Assembly (NCBI RefSeq): GCF_014131695.1
Contig: NZ_CP036346.1
Coordinates: 744,001 to 808,000, forward strand
Length of the DNA: 64,000 bases
Reading direction: 5' to 3'
DNA from: Thomasclavelia ramosa DSM 1402
GTDB lineage: Bacteria; Bacillota_I; Bacilli_A; Erysipelotrichales; Coprobacillaceae
Program-made: the position numbers and the translations under genes
In this document: positions 1 to 7,910 of the stretch, one piece after another
Layout of the letters: the number at the start of each line of letters is the position of its first letter
Numbering within the stretch: position 1 is the stretch's first letter
Notes under the pieces: generated by a model
Seen by the model: the letters and a program-made list of their open reading frames with translations, nothing else
What the model was told of the DNA's origin: nothing
Database searches by the model: none

Positions 1-762
1 AATTTCTTTATTCGCAATTATTGTTCCAAGCCGGATACCCGGAGAAATGATTTTTGATAGGCTTGCACAGTAAACAACGATTCCTTCAGTATCGATTGAT
101 TTTAAAGTCGGGATGGTTTTACCTTTAAAACGCAATGTGCCATATGGATTATCTTCAAGAATGATGATATTATACTTTAAACATAAGTCATATATAGCTC
201 TTCTTTTTTCTAGTGAAGTAGTGATACAGGTAGGATTTTGGAAAGTAGGAATAATATATAGTAGTTTGGGGGCAGGAGTGCTTTGCATTGCTTCTTCTAA
301 TAATCCTAAATTCATTCCATCACTTTCAACAGGCACACCAAGCAGTTTAGCATCATTGCTAATAAATCCATTCAGCGCTCCGACAAATGTAGGATCTTCG
401 ACAATGATACTTTCTCCTGGGTTTAAAAATACTTTGGCAGCCATTTCCAGTCCTTCTCCTGAGCCGGAAGTAACCATTAGATCATCATTTTCTGTAAAAA
501 TTTTTTCTTGACGATTAAAGAAAGCTTTTAATGCCTTTTTTAATGGTGGATAAGTGGTACCTCTGGAATATTGCAAGATAGTATAAATATCTTCCTTAAG
601 AACATCTTGTGAAATCTTTTGAATATCATTAGCTGGAAAAGCATCGTTATCAGGAAAGCCCGGTGAGAAGTTGATCATATCGGGTCCCGCTGCTTTTTCT
701 AGTACAGCGCGAATACCACTTGGAGTAATGTTATTAAATCTAGCTGCAAATGTATATTTCAT
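1..762 (-). CDS. PLP-dependent aminotransferase, fold type I (partial, C-terminus outside window)
   Basis: The first 254 residues of a class I/II aminotransferase are present; the gene runs off the window start. The N-terminus is MKYTFAARFNNITPSGIR, followed by INFSPGFPD, a gap typical of the 2-aminoadipate/LysN-like group. The glycine-rich SGSGEGLE segment that contacts the cofactor and the motif SLSKIISPGIRLG are visible; the lysine at about residue 237 should form the Schiff base with PLP. An AAGGAGG ribosome binding site lies at 774-780, which fixes the start. The gene is divergent from ridA. RidA proteins remove reactive enamine/imine products of PLP enzymes, so the pairing makes functional sense. 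The exact amino-acid substrate cannot be told from this fragment. Confidence 0.88.
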   Translation of the reverse strand, partial: MKYTFAARFNNITPSGIRAVLEKAAGPDMINFSPGFPDNDAFPANDIQKISQDVLKEDIYTILQYSRGTTYPPLKKALKAFFNRQEKIFTENDDLMVTSGSGEGLEMAAKVFLNPGESIIVEDPTFVGALNGFISNDAKLLGVPVESDGMNLGLLEEAMQSTPAPKLLYIIPTFQNPTCITTSLEKRRAIYDLCLKYNIIILEDNPYGTLRFKGKTIPTLKSIDTEGIVVYCASLSKIISPGIRLGTIIANKEI

Positions 763-793
763 AGTCGTGCTATCCTCCTTTTGTATTGTCAAC

Positions 794-821
794 ATTATAG
801 CAAAGAATTGTAATAAGTCAA
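794..821 (-). promoter_or_regulatory. sigma-A-type promoter of the aminotransferase
   Basis: On the minus strand TTGACT (821-816) and TATAAT (799-794) are separated by 16 bp, upstream of the start at 762. The opposite strand has a TATAAT at 894-899 that probably serves ridA, though its -35 is weak. Confidence 0.6.
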
Positions 822-920
822 TAATAAATTATCACAGTGATAAAAATAGCAATATTTTAATTAATAAAACTTTAAAAATAGTGATTATTTGTTTATAATG
901 ATTTAAGGAGGATATTAAAG

Positions 921-1295
921 ATGAAAAATGTAGTAAAAACAGATAAAGCACCTGGAGCTATCGGACCATATAGCCAGGGAATTAATGTTGGTGATATGTA
1001 TTTCTTTTCAGGACAAATTCCATTAGTACCAGAAACAGGGGAAATGCCTGAAGGAATTGAAGCACAAGCTCATCAATCATTAAAGAATGTTCAAGGATTA
1101 TTAGAAAGCCAAGGTTTAACATTTGCAAATGTTATTAAAACAACTGTATTTTTAGATAATATGGATGATTTTGTTACTGTAAATGACATTTATGCTCAAT
1201 ATTTTGTTGAACCATTCCCAGCTCGTAGTGCTGTAGAAGTAGCTAAATTACCTAAAGGGGCTTTAATTGAAGTAGAAGTTATTGCAACTAAATAA
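921..1295 (+). CDS. ridA: RidA family reactive intermediate/imine deaminase
   Basis: This 124-residue protein has the full length and signatures of the RidA/YjgF/YER057c family: GPYSQG near residue 14, FFSGQIPL, and the C-terminal FPARSAVEVAKLPKGALIEV with the conserved arginine and glutamate of the active site. Family members hydrolyse 2-aminoacrylate and related imines released by PLP enzymes, acting as cytosolic trimers. The start has a strong AAGGAGG (905-911). It is divergent from a PLP aminotransferase, consistent with that role. Nothing is missing or unusual. Confidence 0.95.
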   Translation: MKNVVKTDKAPGAIGPYSQGINVGDMYFFSGQIPLVPETGEMPEGIEAQAHQSLKNVQGLLESQGLTFANVIKTTVFLDNMDDFVTVNDIYAQYFVEPFPARSAVEVAKLPKGALIEVEVIATK

Positions 1296-1306
1296 TTATA
1301 AAAGAG

Positions 1307-1375
1307 CTTAAGTTATTGTATTGAACCTTAAAAATCTAACGATTGCAGGTTGATGCATAATACTTAAGTTTTTTT
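1307..1375 (+). terminator. probable rho-independent terminator after ridA
   Basis: CTTAAG arms with partial extension (1307-1312 and 1363-1368) enclose a long loop and are followed by seven T. The loop is long, so this is less certain than the other terminators. Confidence 0.45.
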
Positions 1376-1381
1376 ATGAAG

Positions 1382-1412
1382 TTGACCAAAAATTGACAAA
1401 CTTAAGTATAAT
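1382..1412 (+). promoter_or_regulatory. promoter with TTGAC direct repeat, probable response-regulator site
   Basis: TTGAC occurs at 1382-1386 and again at 1393-1397, exactly 11 bp apart, and the second copy is 9 bp upstream of TATAAT (1407-1412). Neither copy has normal -35 spacing to the -10. OmpR-class regulators bind 10-11 bp direct repeats in this position, so autoregulation by the downstream response regulator is inferred. Confidence 0.55.
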
Positions 1413-1438
1413 AAAAATAACTATAGGGGGAAAAAACA

Positions 1439-2110
1439 ATGTATAAGATTCTTATGATTGATGATGAAAGAGACATTTTAGAAATGCTGGCATTACAATT
1501 TCAATCTGAAGGATATTTAGTTTATTTAGCTAATGATGCTAATGAAGCTTTAAAACAATTATCAGTTTTACCTGACCTTATTTTATTAGATATCAATATG
1601 CCGGAGATGAATGGTTTAGAATTATGTACGATGATTCGGGAACATGTGAATTGCCCGATTATATTTTTAACAGCACGAATTTCTAGTCGGGATATGATCA
1701 ATGGTTTAATGCTGGGAGGCGATGATTATATTACAAAACCATTTTCGATGGATGAACTTTTCGCAAGAGTTCAAGCTCATTTACGTCGTGAAAAACGCAG
1801 CTCCCATAAATCACGAGGACATTTTACTAGGGAACTGATTATTGATTATAGTCAAAGAACCGTAATTATTAAAAATAAAAAAATTGATTTTTCTAATAAG
1901 GAGTTTGAAATTATTAAATTATTATCTATGAATGCTGGTCAAATATTTGATCGTGAAAAAATTTATGAAGTAGTATGGGGCTTTGAAGCTAATGGTGATA
2001 GTGCTGTAATTAAAGAACATATTCGTAAAATCCGAATGAAATTATCCCGGTATAGTGAAAATGAATACTTAGAAACAGTGTGGGGCGTAGGGTATCGATG
2101 GAAAAAATAA
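1439..2110 (+). CDS. OmpR/PhoB-family response regulator
   Basis: This 223-residue protein has a receiver domain (about 1-115) and an OmpR-type winged-helix domain (about 125-223). Visible receiver residues are the acidic pair in MIDDE, the phospho-acceptor Asp51 in LLLDINMPEMNG, the Thr in IFLTAR and the Lys in DDYITKPF. The winged helix shows SNKEFEIIKLLSMNAGQ, VWG and HIRKIRMKL, ending in the typical GVGYRW. It overlaps the downstream histidine kinase by 13 bp, indicating translational coupling as a pair. The stimulus and regulon are not evident; the TTGAC repeats upstream suggest autoregulation. Confidence 0.93.
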   Translation: MYKILMIDDERDILEMLALQFQSEGYLVYLANDANEALKQLSVLPDLILLDINMPEMNGLELCTMIREHVNCPIIFLTARISSRDMINGLMLGGDDYITKPFSMDELFARVQAHLRREKRSSHKSRGHFTRELIIDYSQRTVIIKNKKIDFSNKEFEIIKLLSMNAGQIFDREKIYEVVWGFEANGDSAVIKEHIRKIRMKLSRYSENEYLETVWGVGYRWKK

Positions 2111-3291
2111 AACAGCAATTTTATAACATGTCTTTAAAAAAATCATTATTATTAATATTAAGTGTAGCTTTATTTTTAATTATTATTTTGTCTTCTACAA
2201 CAGTTTTGTTGACTTCATCATTACGACAAATGATTCTTGATAATCGGACTATTCATATTGCAGTAGATACCGCTATTATTAGTGAAAATATTACAGGTAC
2301 GTATGAAATCTCGCCCTCAAATGATGAGTATCAGTATAGTGAATTGGCTAATCAAGATAAATTTATTTATCTTAGTGCGACAGTAGCGATGATCGCATTA
2401 CCAACATTATATCTTGTTTTAGGGACAATCTTTATTGTAAAGATATACTATCGTTTAAAACTGGCGTTGCCGATTGAACAATTAAATATAGGAATCGCTA
2501 ATTTAACCAATAATAATCTTGATTTTCAAATAACTTATAATTCTAATGATGAATTAGGTCGGTTATGTAGTACTTTAGAGGTAATGCGTAATGAACTGAT
2601 TGAAAATAACCAAAAAGTATGGGAACTTTTAGATCAGCGAAAAGCTTTAACGGCATCAGTATCACATGATTTAAGAACCCCGATTACAGTATTGAAGGGA
2701 TACCTTGATTATTTATTAAAAAATCTTCCAGAAAAGAGAGTATCTGATGATGTTTTATTAACGACCTTAAAAAGTATGGCTCATTCATCAGCTCGTTTAG
2801 AGCGATATGTTGAATGTATTCAAGATATCCAAAAAATAGAAGATATTGAAATTAGTAAGACAATGGTTGTCGGCAAAGATTTTCTAGAAGAAATTAATAA
2901 TGATTTTATGATTATCGCTAAGAATAATCATAAAGATTTAGTATTAGAAGCAAAAATAGTGTCTAAACAATTATATCTTGATAAACAGATTATTTTTAAA
3001 ATATTAGAAAATTTGTTAAATAACGCTTTCCGCTTTGCTAATAATGGGGTTAAGTTAACGATTATGGAAACTGTGGGTTATCTTGAATTTGTTATTCAGG
3101 ATGATGGGCCGGGTTTTAGTAAAAAGGATTTAGAAAATGCAACTACATTATTTTATTCATCACAGACTAATAAAGGAAGTTTTGGAATTGGATTATCGAT
3201 TAGTAAGATCCTTTGTGAAAAACATGGCGGTATTCTAAAATTATTAAATAACGAAAATGGAGCTTGTGCAATTGTTCAAATTAAAAAGTGA
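2098..3291 (+). CDS. membrane sensor histidine kinase partner of the response regulator
   Basis: Starting at the ATG at 2098 the product has 397 residues. It has two membrane segments (about 12-35 and 85-110) flanking a short extracellular loop of about 50 residues, then a HAMP-like linker, a HisKA domain with the phospho-acceptor His190 in VSHDLRTP, and an HATPase domain with an N box (LENLLNNAFRFA), G1 box (DDGPGF) and G2 box (GIGLSISK). The small sensor loop suggests membrane or envelope sensing rather than a folded ligand domain. A GTG at 2080 in the same frame is an alternative start but lies deep in the upstream gene. No transporter or target gene is adjacent. Confidence 0.92.
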   Translation: MEKIKQQFYNMSLKKSLLLILSVALFLIIILSSTTVLLTSSLRQMILDNRTIHIAVDTAIISENITGTYEISPSNDEYQYSELANQDKFIYLSATVAMIALPTLYLVLGTIFIVKIYYRLKLALPIEQLNIGIANLTNNNLDFQITYNSNDELGRLCSTLEVMRNELIENNQKVWELLDQRKALTASVSHDLRTPITVLKGYLDYLLKNLPEKRVSDDVLLTTLKSMAHSSARLERYVECIQDIQKIEDIEISKTMVVGKDFLEEINNDFMIIAKNNHKDLVLEAKIVSKQLYLDKQIIFKILENLLNNAFRFANNGVKLTIMETVGYLEFVIQDDGPGFSKKDLENATTLFYSSQTNKGSFGIGLSISKILCEKHGGILKLLNNENGACAIVQIKK

Positions 3292-3307
3292 GAGATGGAA
3301 TTCTTAC

Positions 3308-3545
3308 TTAATAATAGTTTTTAGTAAAAATAACTTTGCCAATTATCTTTATTGGTAATTCTAGGATTTGGTGAGGATCAAAGTATTTATCAATAACCAT
3401 CGAATTACTTGTGATTAAAGTAAATCAATGGTATTTTTTTATTGTAACTTCATCATCAGCTATTAACTGGTTTTTAGCATGTTGGAAAGAGAATAGTTCA
3501 ATGTGATGAAAAGGCCGAACGTGTAAAATAATTTTATCTTATGAT
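3308..3545 (-). pseudogene. remnant of a LexA/S24-type repressor C-terminal domain
   Basis: On the minus strand one frame reads ADDEVTIKKYH, stop, FTLITSNSMVIDKYF, and ends KIIGKVIFTKNYY. That order (an E-V-T-I-K-K strand, then I-I-G-K-V-I near the C-terminus) is characteristic of peptidase S24/phage repressor domains. At least two in-frame stop codons interrupt it and no N-terminal helix-turn-helix remains, so it is a decayed gene. It may be left over from a lost prophage or integrative element. Confidence 0.5.
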
Positions 3546-3580
3546 CCACTAAAAGGATTTAAAGAATTGTTCAGGGCTAA

Positions 3581-3829
3581 ATTGTGGGTCATTATCGAAC
3601 GAAAAAGCTTGCTCTTGATGCAATAGAAGAGTTGGACTGGAAGATTAGGTAGCTTAGAAGTGAATAAATGATCGAAACTGCTTATTATGCTCAAGATAAT
3701 TATGCAATTCTCAAGGATATACTTACAGCCTTTGATCTATACAAAAAAATAATCAAAATTGATGGTAAAGAAATGAATATTACAGATATAATTAAAATTA
3801 ATAGTAAAAAAAACAGTTTTTTGAAATGA
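3581..3829 (+). pseudogene. degenerate coding remnant, unrecognised
   Basis: A plus-strand frame encodes GHYRTKKLALDAIEELDWKI, then two stops, then an ATG at 3668 giving MIETAYYAQDNYAILKDI and further residues up to the stop at 3829. Amino-acid composition looks protein-like across the stops, so this is probably a decayed gene. I do not recognise the family. Together with the S24 remnant it fills the 570-bp gap between the kinase and uppP. Confidence 0.35.
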
Positions 3830-3863
3830 ACTTTAATGGAGAGACATTTCATTTTAAACTGTT

Positions 3864-4706
3864 TTACAAAAATAATACGGCTAAAATACCAACTACTAAA
3901 CAATATAAAGAAAAGACATTTAATTTCTTTTTATCTAGTAATTTAAATAATAAGTGTAGAGCCAAATATGTAACGATTCCACTTATAATAAAAGCAACTA
4001 AATAAGGAAGCCATAAAGCACCAAGTGTGCTGGATGTTAAAAAGTCTTTTAGTTTTAAAATAATTGCTCCAAAACTAACAGGCATGAACATAAAAAATGA
4101 AAAATCACGAGCTGCCTTTTGTGATAATCCCCCTAACATTCCTCCTGTTAGGGTAGAACCACTACGAGAGATTCCTGGAAGTAATGCAAATAACTGAAAA
4201 ATCCCCATTCTTAAAGCGTCGAATAAGTTTAATTTTTTTGCTGTCCGTTTTCCTTTGTAGCCAAATTTATGGATTGATAATAAGAAAATCGCTGTAACCA
4301 GTAACATGCATCCAACTAATTTAGGGTTAGAAAAAGCTGCTTCAATTTTATCATTAAATAAATATCCTCCAATTGCTGCCGGAATAGTTGCAACAATCAA
4401 TAAAATACAGTATCTAAAATCACCTTCGTAATAGTTTCTTTTTTTTGGTTTTCGAATATAGCCAAAGAAAGCTGTGAATAATCTAACAATATCGTGGCGA
4501 TAATAATACATGATCGCGAGTAGTGATCCAGTATTGACGATTACTTCAAAAGTAACATCGTTCATTTGAGGAACCATTAGTCCCATTTTTTCAAAAATAC
4601 TTTGAAAAATAACTAAATGGCCGCTACTTGATATGGGAATTGGTTCACTAAAACCTTGAATCGCTCCAAGAATACCATAAATGATGATATTTTTAATTAA
4701 TTCCAT
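3864..4706 (-). CDS. uppP: undecaprenyl-diphosphatase UppP (BacA family)
   Basis: This 280-residue polytopic membrane protein has the two family motifs: QGFSEPIPISSSGHLVI (residues about 17-33), carrying the conserved Glu and SSSGH, and PGISRSGSTLTGGML (about 178-192), carrying the Arg-Ser-Gly phosphate-binding residues. Length and hydrophobic pattern match BacA. The enzyme dephosphorylates undecaprenyl pyrophosphate at the membrane to recycle the lipid carrier for peptidoglycan and wall polymers, and gives intrinsic bacitracin resistance in many bacteria. It is a single gene read toward the decayed region. Confidence 0.95.
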   Translation of the reverse strand: MELIKNIIIYGILGAIQGFSEPIPISSSGHLVIFQSIFEKMGLMVPQMNDVTFEVIVNTGSLLAIMYYYRHDIVRLFTAFFGYIRKPKKRNYYEGDFRYCILLIVATIPAAIGGYLFNDKIEAAFSNPKLVGCMLLVTAIFLLSIHKFGYKGKRTAKKLNLFDALRMGIFQLFALLPGISRSGSTLTGGMLGGLSQKAARDFSFFMFMPVSFGAIILKLKDFLTSSTLGALWLPYLVAFIISGIVTYLALHLLFKLLDKKKLNVFSLYCLVVGILAVLFL

Positions 4707-4803
4707 GTTTTCACCTCAGGAATCATTATATATTAATTAAAAATAAAAATATACTAAAAACATGATTTTATAAAATAATCATATATTTATATGGGAGGAA
4801 GAT

Positions 4804-5382
4804 ATGAAAGATATAATTGTAAACTGGGTTAAAGAAGATGAAGAATTATTAGAACCATATGAATGGGATGAAGATGATGATCTAGAAATCATTTCAAGAG
4901 TAGATATTTATCATGTTGATGAGAAGACTTTGCATGATTTTATTTATGGCTGTATCAATATTTATGATAGTCAATATTTTAATAACATCTTTATTGTTGG
5001 TGATGGGAAATATAGTGTAGTCGTAGAAATAAATAATAATGGTAAATTAGTTTATCGTTCATTAACGATGATGAAACAGCGAACATTAATTAATCATGAA
5101 TTAAAAAAATTACCGATAGTAAAGATCAATTATCACATGTATGATGAGGGTTTAATCAAAGAATATGGCTTAACACGCAATGAACGAATTAAAAAACAAT
5201 ATGTTGAAAACATGGTTGATCAATTATATGTTGAAGACTATGATAAATTTCTAAATGTTTGTAAACAGTTGGAAATCAATGATGATAAAAGTATTGGTAA
5301 ATATCTTCATCTAAAGAAAAAATTAGAAAAGGGATATTCTTTTATTCATGAACTTCTTTATAATGAATTTGTGAAAAAATAA
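4804..5382 (+). CDS. hypothetical acidic cytosolic protein
   Basis: This 192-residue protein has a good ribosome binding site (GGGAGGAAG) and is closed by a strong terminator. It has no signal peptide or membrane segment. The N-terminal 25 residues are very acidic (EEDEELLEPYEWDEDDD), followed by alternating strand-like and helix-like segments and a lysine-rich C-terminus. I recognise no family. It is monocistronic, so its neighbours do not suggest a role. Confidence 0.7.
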   Translation: MKDIIVNWVKEDEELLEPYEWDEDDDLEIISRVDIYHVDEKTLHDFIYGCINIYDSQYFNNIFIVGDGKYSVVVEINNNGKLVYRSLTMMKQRTLINHELKKLPIVKINYHMYDEGLIKEYGLTRNERIKKQYVENMVDQLYVEDYDKFLNVCKQLEINDDKSIGKYLHLKKKLEKGYSFIHELLYNEFVKK

Positions 5383-5430
5383 ATAAAAAGATTTTTCTAT
5401 GTAAATAACTAGAAAAATCTTTTTATTTTG
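5383..5430 (+). terminator. strong rho-independent terminator
   Basis: Perfect 17-bp arms (5383-5399 and 5410-5426) around a 10-nt loop, followed by T-rich sequence. It closes the hypothetical gene. Confidence 0.85.
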
Positions 5431-5454
5431 TTTTGAGTCATAAGAATAATTGTA

Positions 5455-5503
5455 TTGACAATACTATAAATTCGTGTTACTGTATTAGTGTATTAATACA
5501 GTA
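5455..5503 (+). promoter_or_regulatory. promoter and palindromic operator of the GntR-ABC operon
   Basis: TTGACA (5455-5460) is 17 bp from a -10 of TACTGT (5478-5483). A perfect inverted repeat with 10-bp arms, TACTGTATTA-N6-TAATACAGTA (5478-5503), starts at the -10 and runs up to the ribosome binding site. GntR proteins of the YtrA type bind such sites, so repression by the operon's own third gene is inferred. Confidence 0.75.
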
Positions 5504-5514
5504 GGAGGAGAGTT

Positions 5515-6213
5515 ATGAGTGAACTATTAAAGATTACTAATGTAACCAAAAAATATCATCATTTTAAGGCTTTAAACAATGTTTCGATGACATTAGAATC
5601 TGGTAAAATAATTGGTTTATTAGGTCCTAATGGATCAGGAAAAACAACATTGATTAAAATTATTAATGGGTTATTGAAAGATTATGAAGGTGAAGTATTA
5701 GTCGATGGGAAAAATGTAGGAATTGATTCACGAAAAATTATTTCATATTTACCGGATGAGAATTATTTTCAAGATTGGATGTATATTAAAGATGTCTTAA
5801 GTATTTTCAGTGATTTATATGAAGATTTTGATAAAGAAAATTGTTTGACTCTGATGAATCGTTTTAAATTAGATAAGGGAATGAAAATTAAAGAGATGTC
5901 TAAAGGAATGAAAGAAAAATTCCAACTATCATTGGTGATGTCACGCAAAGCTAAATTATATATTCTTGATGAACCGATAGCTGGTGTTGATCCAGCTGCT
6001 CGTGAAGTTATTCTAGATGTTATTTTGAATAATTATGAAGAAGATGCTCTGGTACTTATTTCAACACATTTAATCAGTGATTTGGAAACTATTTTTGATG
6101 ATGTCGTGTTTTTAAAAGATGGTGAAATCGTTTTGCATCAATCAACAGAAGATTTAAGATTAGAAAGAAAACAGTCAATTGATGAAGCCTTTAGGGAGGT
6201 ATTTAGATGTTAA
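5515..6213 (+). CDS. ABC transporter ATP-binding protein (YtrB-like)
   Basis: The 232-residue protein is a complete ABC ATPase: Walker A GPNGSGKTT, signature SKGMKEK (a variant of LSGGQ), Walker B LYILDEP and the H-loop STHLIS. The SKGMK form of the signature is common in exporters of the YtrB/BcrA type. It is the first gene of a three-gene operon with a membrane partner (7-bp overlap) and a GntR regulator, an arrangement typical of ABC systems that respond to envelope stress or cell-wall antibiotics. The substrate is unknown. Confidence 0.93.
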   Translation: MSELLKITNVTKKYHHFKALNNVSMTLESGKIIGLLGPNGSGKTTLIKIINGLLKDYEGEVLVDGKNVGIDSRKIISYLPDENYFQDWMYIKDVLSIFSDLYEDFDKENCLTLMNRFKLDKGMKIKEMSKGMKEKFQLSLVMSRKAKLYILDEPIAGVDPAAREVILDVILNNYEEDALVLISTHLISDLETIFDDVVFLKDGEIVLHQSTEDLRLERKQSIDEAFREVFRC

Positions 6214-6935
6214 AATTATTAAAATATGAGATGATTCAATCGTATCGTCAATACTTTTTAACTTTAGGAATATTTTTGATTTTATGTGTTTTGGCACCGT
6301 TGTTGCCAGATTTTATTAGTCAAGTATTGAGTTCATTGATGATTTTTGCAATGTTAGGTATATCAATTGCAGTTTTGGTCAATGTTATTACAAATTTTAA
6401 TCGTTCAATGTATAAGCGACCTGGTTATTTAACCTTGACGTTGCCTGTAAGTACTGAAAAATTGGTTGGGGCTAAATTTATAGGTAGTTTAATTTGGGTG
6501 TTTGTTAGTTCGATTGTTTTATCACTGGGAATATTAATTATTGTATTTTTAATTGGTAATGTTCCTTTGAATACTTTATTTGATTTATTTGGTGAGTTGT
6601 TAAAGGCTTTAGGTAATAATTTTGGTTTAGTAGTAATAAATTTAATTGATTCAATTGCGATGGTTAGTTCAATGATATTATCATTTTATGCTATTATTAC
6701 ATTAACAAAGACTAAATATATTCCTAAACACAAAACTGTTATTGGAATTATTGTTTATGTAGCACTTTTAATTTTAGGAAGCAGCTTATTAATGTGGCAG
6801 CCAATTGAGAGCTTTGTAATGAGTTTGGATAGTACTGCTTCTGTTTGGTTTAGCATTGTTTTAAATTTAGTATTAGCAACAGCATTTTATTTCTTCACTG
6901 TTTATTTAATTGATCATAAAATTGAAGTAGAGTAG
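6207..6935 (+). CDS. ABC transporter permease, ABC-2-like
   Basis: The 242-residue protein has six predicted membrane segments (first two about residues 18-35 and 38-62, last about 215-236), and the phrase YKRPGYLTLTLPVS between them, which is typical of small ABC-2-type permeases. It overlaps the ATPase by 7 bp and is followed after 8 bp by the GntR gene. It should form the membrane half of the exporter. Substrate unknown. Confidence 0.85.
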   Translation: MLKLLKYEMIQSYRQYFLTLGIFLILCVLAPLLPDFISQVLSSLMIFAMLGISIAVLVNVITNFNRSMYKRPGYLTLTLPVSTEKLVGAKFIGSLIWVFVSSIVLSLGILIIVFLIGNVPLNTLFDLFGELLKALGNNFGLVVINLIDSIAMVSSMILSFYAIITLTKTKYIPKHKTVIGIIVYVALLILGSSLLMWQPIESFVMSLDSTASVWFSIVLNLVLATAFYFFTVYLIDHKIEVE

Positions 6936-6943
6936 GTGGTAGA

Positions 6944-7300
6944 ATGAAAAATGACTTCGATCCTAATTTACCAATTTATATTCAGGTCATGGAAGAAATA
7001 AAAAAAGAGATTTTTGCCAGTGAGTATTTACCGGGAAGTAAGCTTGCTTCAGTAAGAGAGCTAGCGTTGGAATATGGAGTTAATCCCAATACAATTCAAA
7101 AAGCTTTAAGTGAATTAGAAAGAACGGGAATAATTTATAGCAGGCGAGCTTTAGGACGTTTTGTCAGTGAAGACAGTAATTTGATCAGTGAATTAAAAAA
7201 AGATGTTTCACTTGATAAAGTTAAAGTTTTTATTGAAGAAATGAGGAAACTAGGTTTTTCAAAAATAGAGGTAATTAAAATGATCGAGGAACTTGATTAA
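6944..7300 (+). CDS. GntR family transcriptional regulator, YtrA subfamily
   Basis: The 118-residue protein is short for GntR, as expected for YtrA types. It has the winged helix (PIYIQVMEEIKKEIFASEYLPG, then LASVRELALEYGVNPNTIQKAL and the wing around RRALGRFV) and only about 40 residues of C-terminal helical extension. It ends the operon it probably controls through the 10-bp-arm palindrome at 5478-5503. The inducing signal is not visible. Confidence 0.92.
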   Translation: MKNDFDPNLPIYIQVMEEIKKEIFASEYLPGSKLASVRELALEYGVNPNTIQKALSELERTGIIYSRRALGRFVSEDSNLISELKKDVSLDKVKVFIEEMRKLGFSKIEVIKMIEELD

Positions 7301-7325
7301 TCCAAGTTCCTCGATTTGCATATTA
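7284..7325 (+). terminator. rho-independent terminator of the GntR-ABC operon
   Basis: 12-bp perfect arms (7284-7295, 7303-7314) overlapping the stop codon, followed by T-rich sequence. Confidence 0.75.
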
Positions 7326-7400
7326 TTTTACTATGATTAACGAAAATGATAGAAAAATAATAAAAATAATGTATAATAGTGAAGTAAGGGAGATGGTATT

Positions 7401-7847
7401 ATGATTCGTATTTACACAGCACCGAGTTGTGCATCATGTCGAAAGGTTAAGTCTTGGCTGAAAGAACATAATATTCCTTATGTGGAAAAAAATATTTTTT
7501 CAACCTTGCTTAGAGAAATTGAATTAAAAGAACTATTGGAACGAAGCGAAAATGGAACAGACGATATCATTTCTAAGCGAAGTAAAATCATTAAGGAAAA
7601 TGATATTGACATTGATAGCATGTCAATTAGTGAGCTGATCAAGTTTATTCAAGAAAATCCATCAGTTTTAAAACGCCCAATTATGATTGATGAGCGAAGA
7701 TTCCAGGTAGGTTATAATGCAGAGGAAATCCGGGTATTTATTCCTCGTGAGTTACGTAAATTAGCAGAATGTCCAAGTAGTGAAGTTTGTCCACAATTTA
7801 TTAGTGAACCATGCTCAATTAAAGAGGCTTATTTTAAAGATAGATAG
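7401..7847 (+). CDS. spx: Spx-type RNA polymerase-binding regulator (ArsC/Spx family)
   Basis: The 148-residue protein has the Spx redox switch as Cys10-Ala-Ser-Cys13 in YTAPSCASCRK, the RPIM segment and the Spx signature RRFQVGYNAEEIRVFIPRE. It is about 17 residues longer than Bacillus Spx and carries two extra cysteines (EVCPQF and EPCS) at the tail. Spx binds the alpha C-terminal domain of RNA polymerase and redirects transcription under thiol stress. In Bacillus spx lies upstream of yjbK-yjbN-yjbO homologues, and the same neighbours follow here. Its promoter has a TATAAT near 7372. Confidence 0.9.
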   Translation: MIRIYTAPSCASCRKVKSWLKEHNIPYVEKNIFSTLLREIELKELLERSENGTDDIISKRSKIIKENDIDIDSMSISELIKFIQENPSVLKRPIMIDERRFQVGYNAEEIRVFIPRELRKLAECPSSEVCPQFISEPCSIKEAYFKDR

Positions 7848-7872
7848 CAGTGTTATGAAACGCTGCTTTTTT
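7847..7872 (+). terminator. terminator of spx
   Basis: GCAGTGTT (7847-7854) pairs with AACGCTGC (7859-7866), followed by six T. Confidence 0.7.
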
Positions 7873-7881
7873 AGTTCTAGT

Positions 7882-7910
7882 AAAAAAGATGATTATTTAA
7901 TCATCTTTTA
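7882..7910 (-). terminator. terminator of the CYTH gene
   Basis: AAAAGATGATTA (7884-7895) pairs with TAATCATCTTTT (7898-7909). Read on the minus strand it overlaps the stop codon and is followed by a T run. Confidence 0.6.

Noticed and set aside
113-511. 132-codon plus-strand frame
   Set aside because: Lies antisense within the aminotransferase gene, has no ribosome binding site and no family-like composition.
2080-2097. GTG at 2080 as the histidine kinase start
   Set aside because: It lies further inside the response regulator gene; the ATG at 2098 gives a normal N-terminus directly before the first membrane helix.
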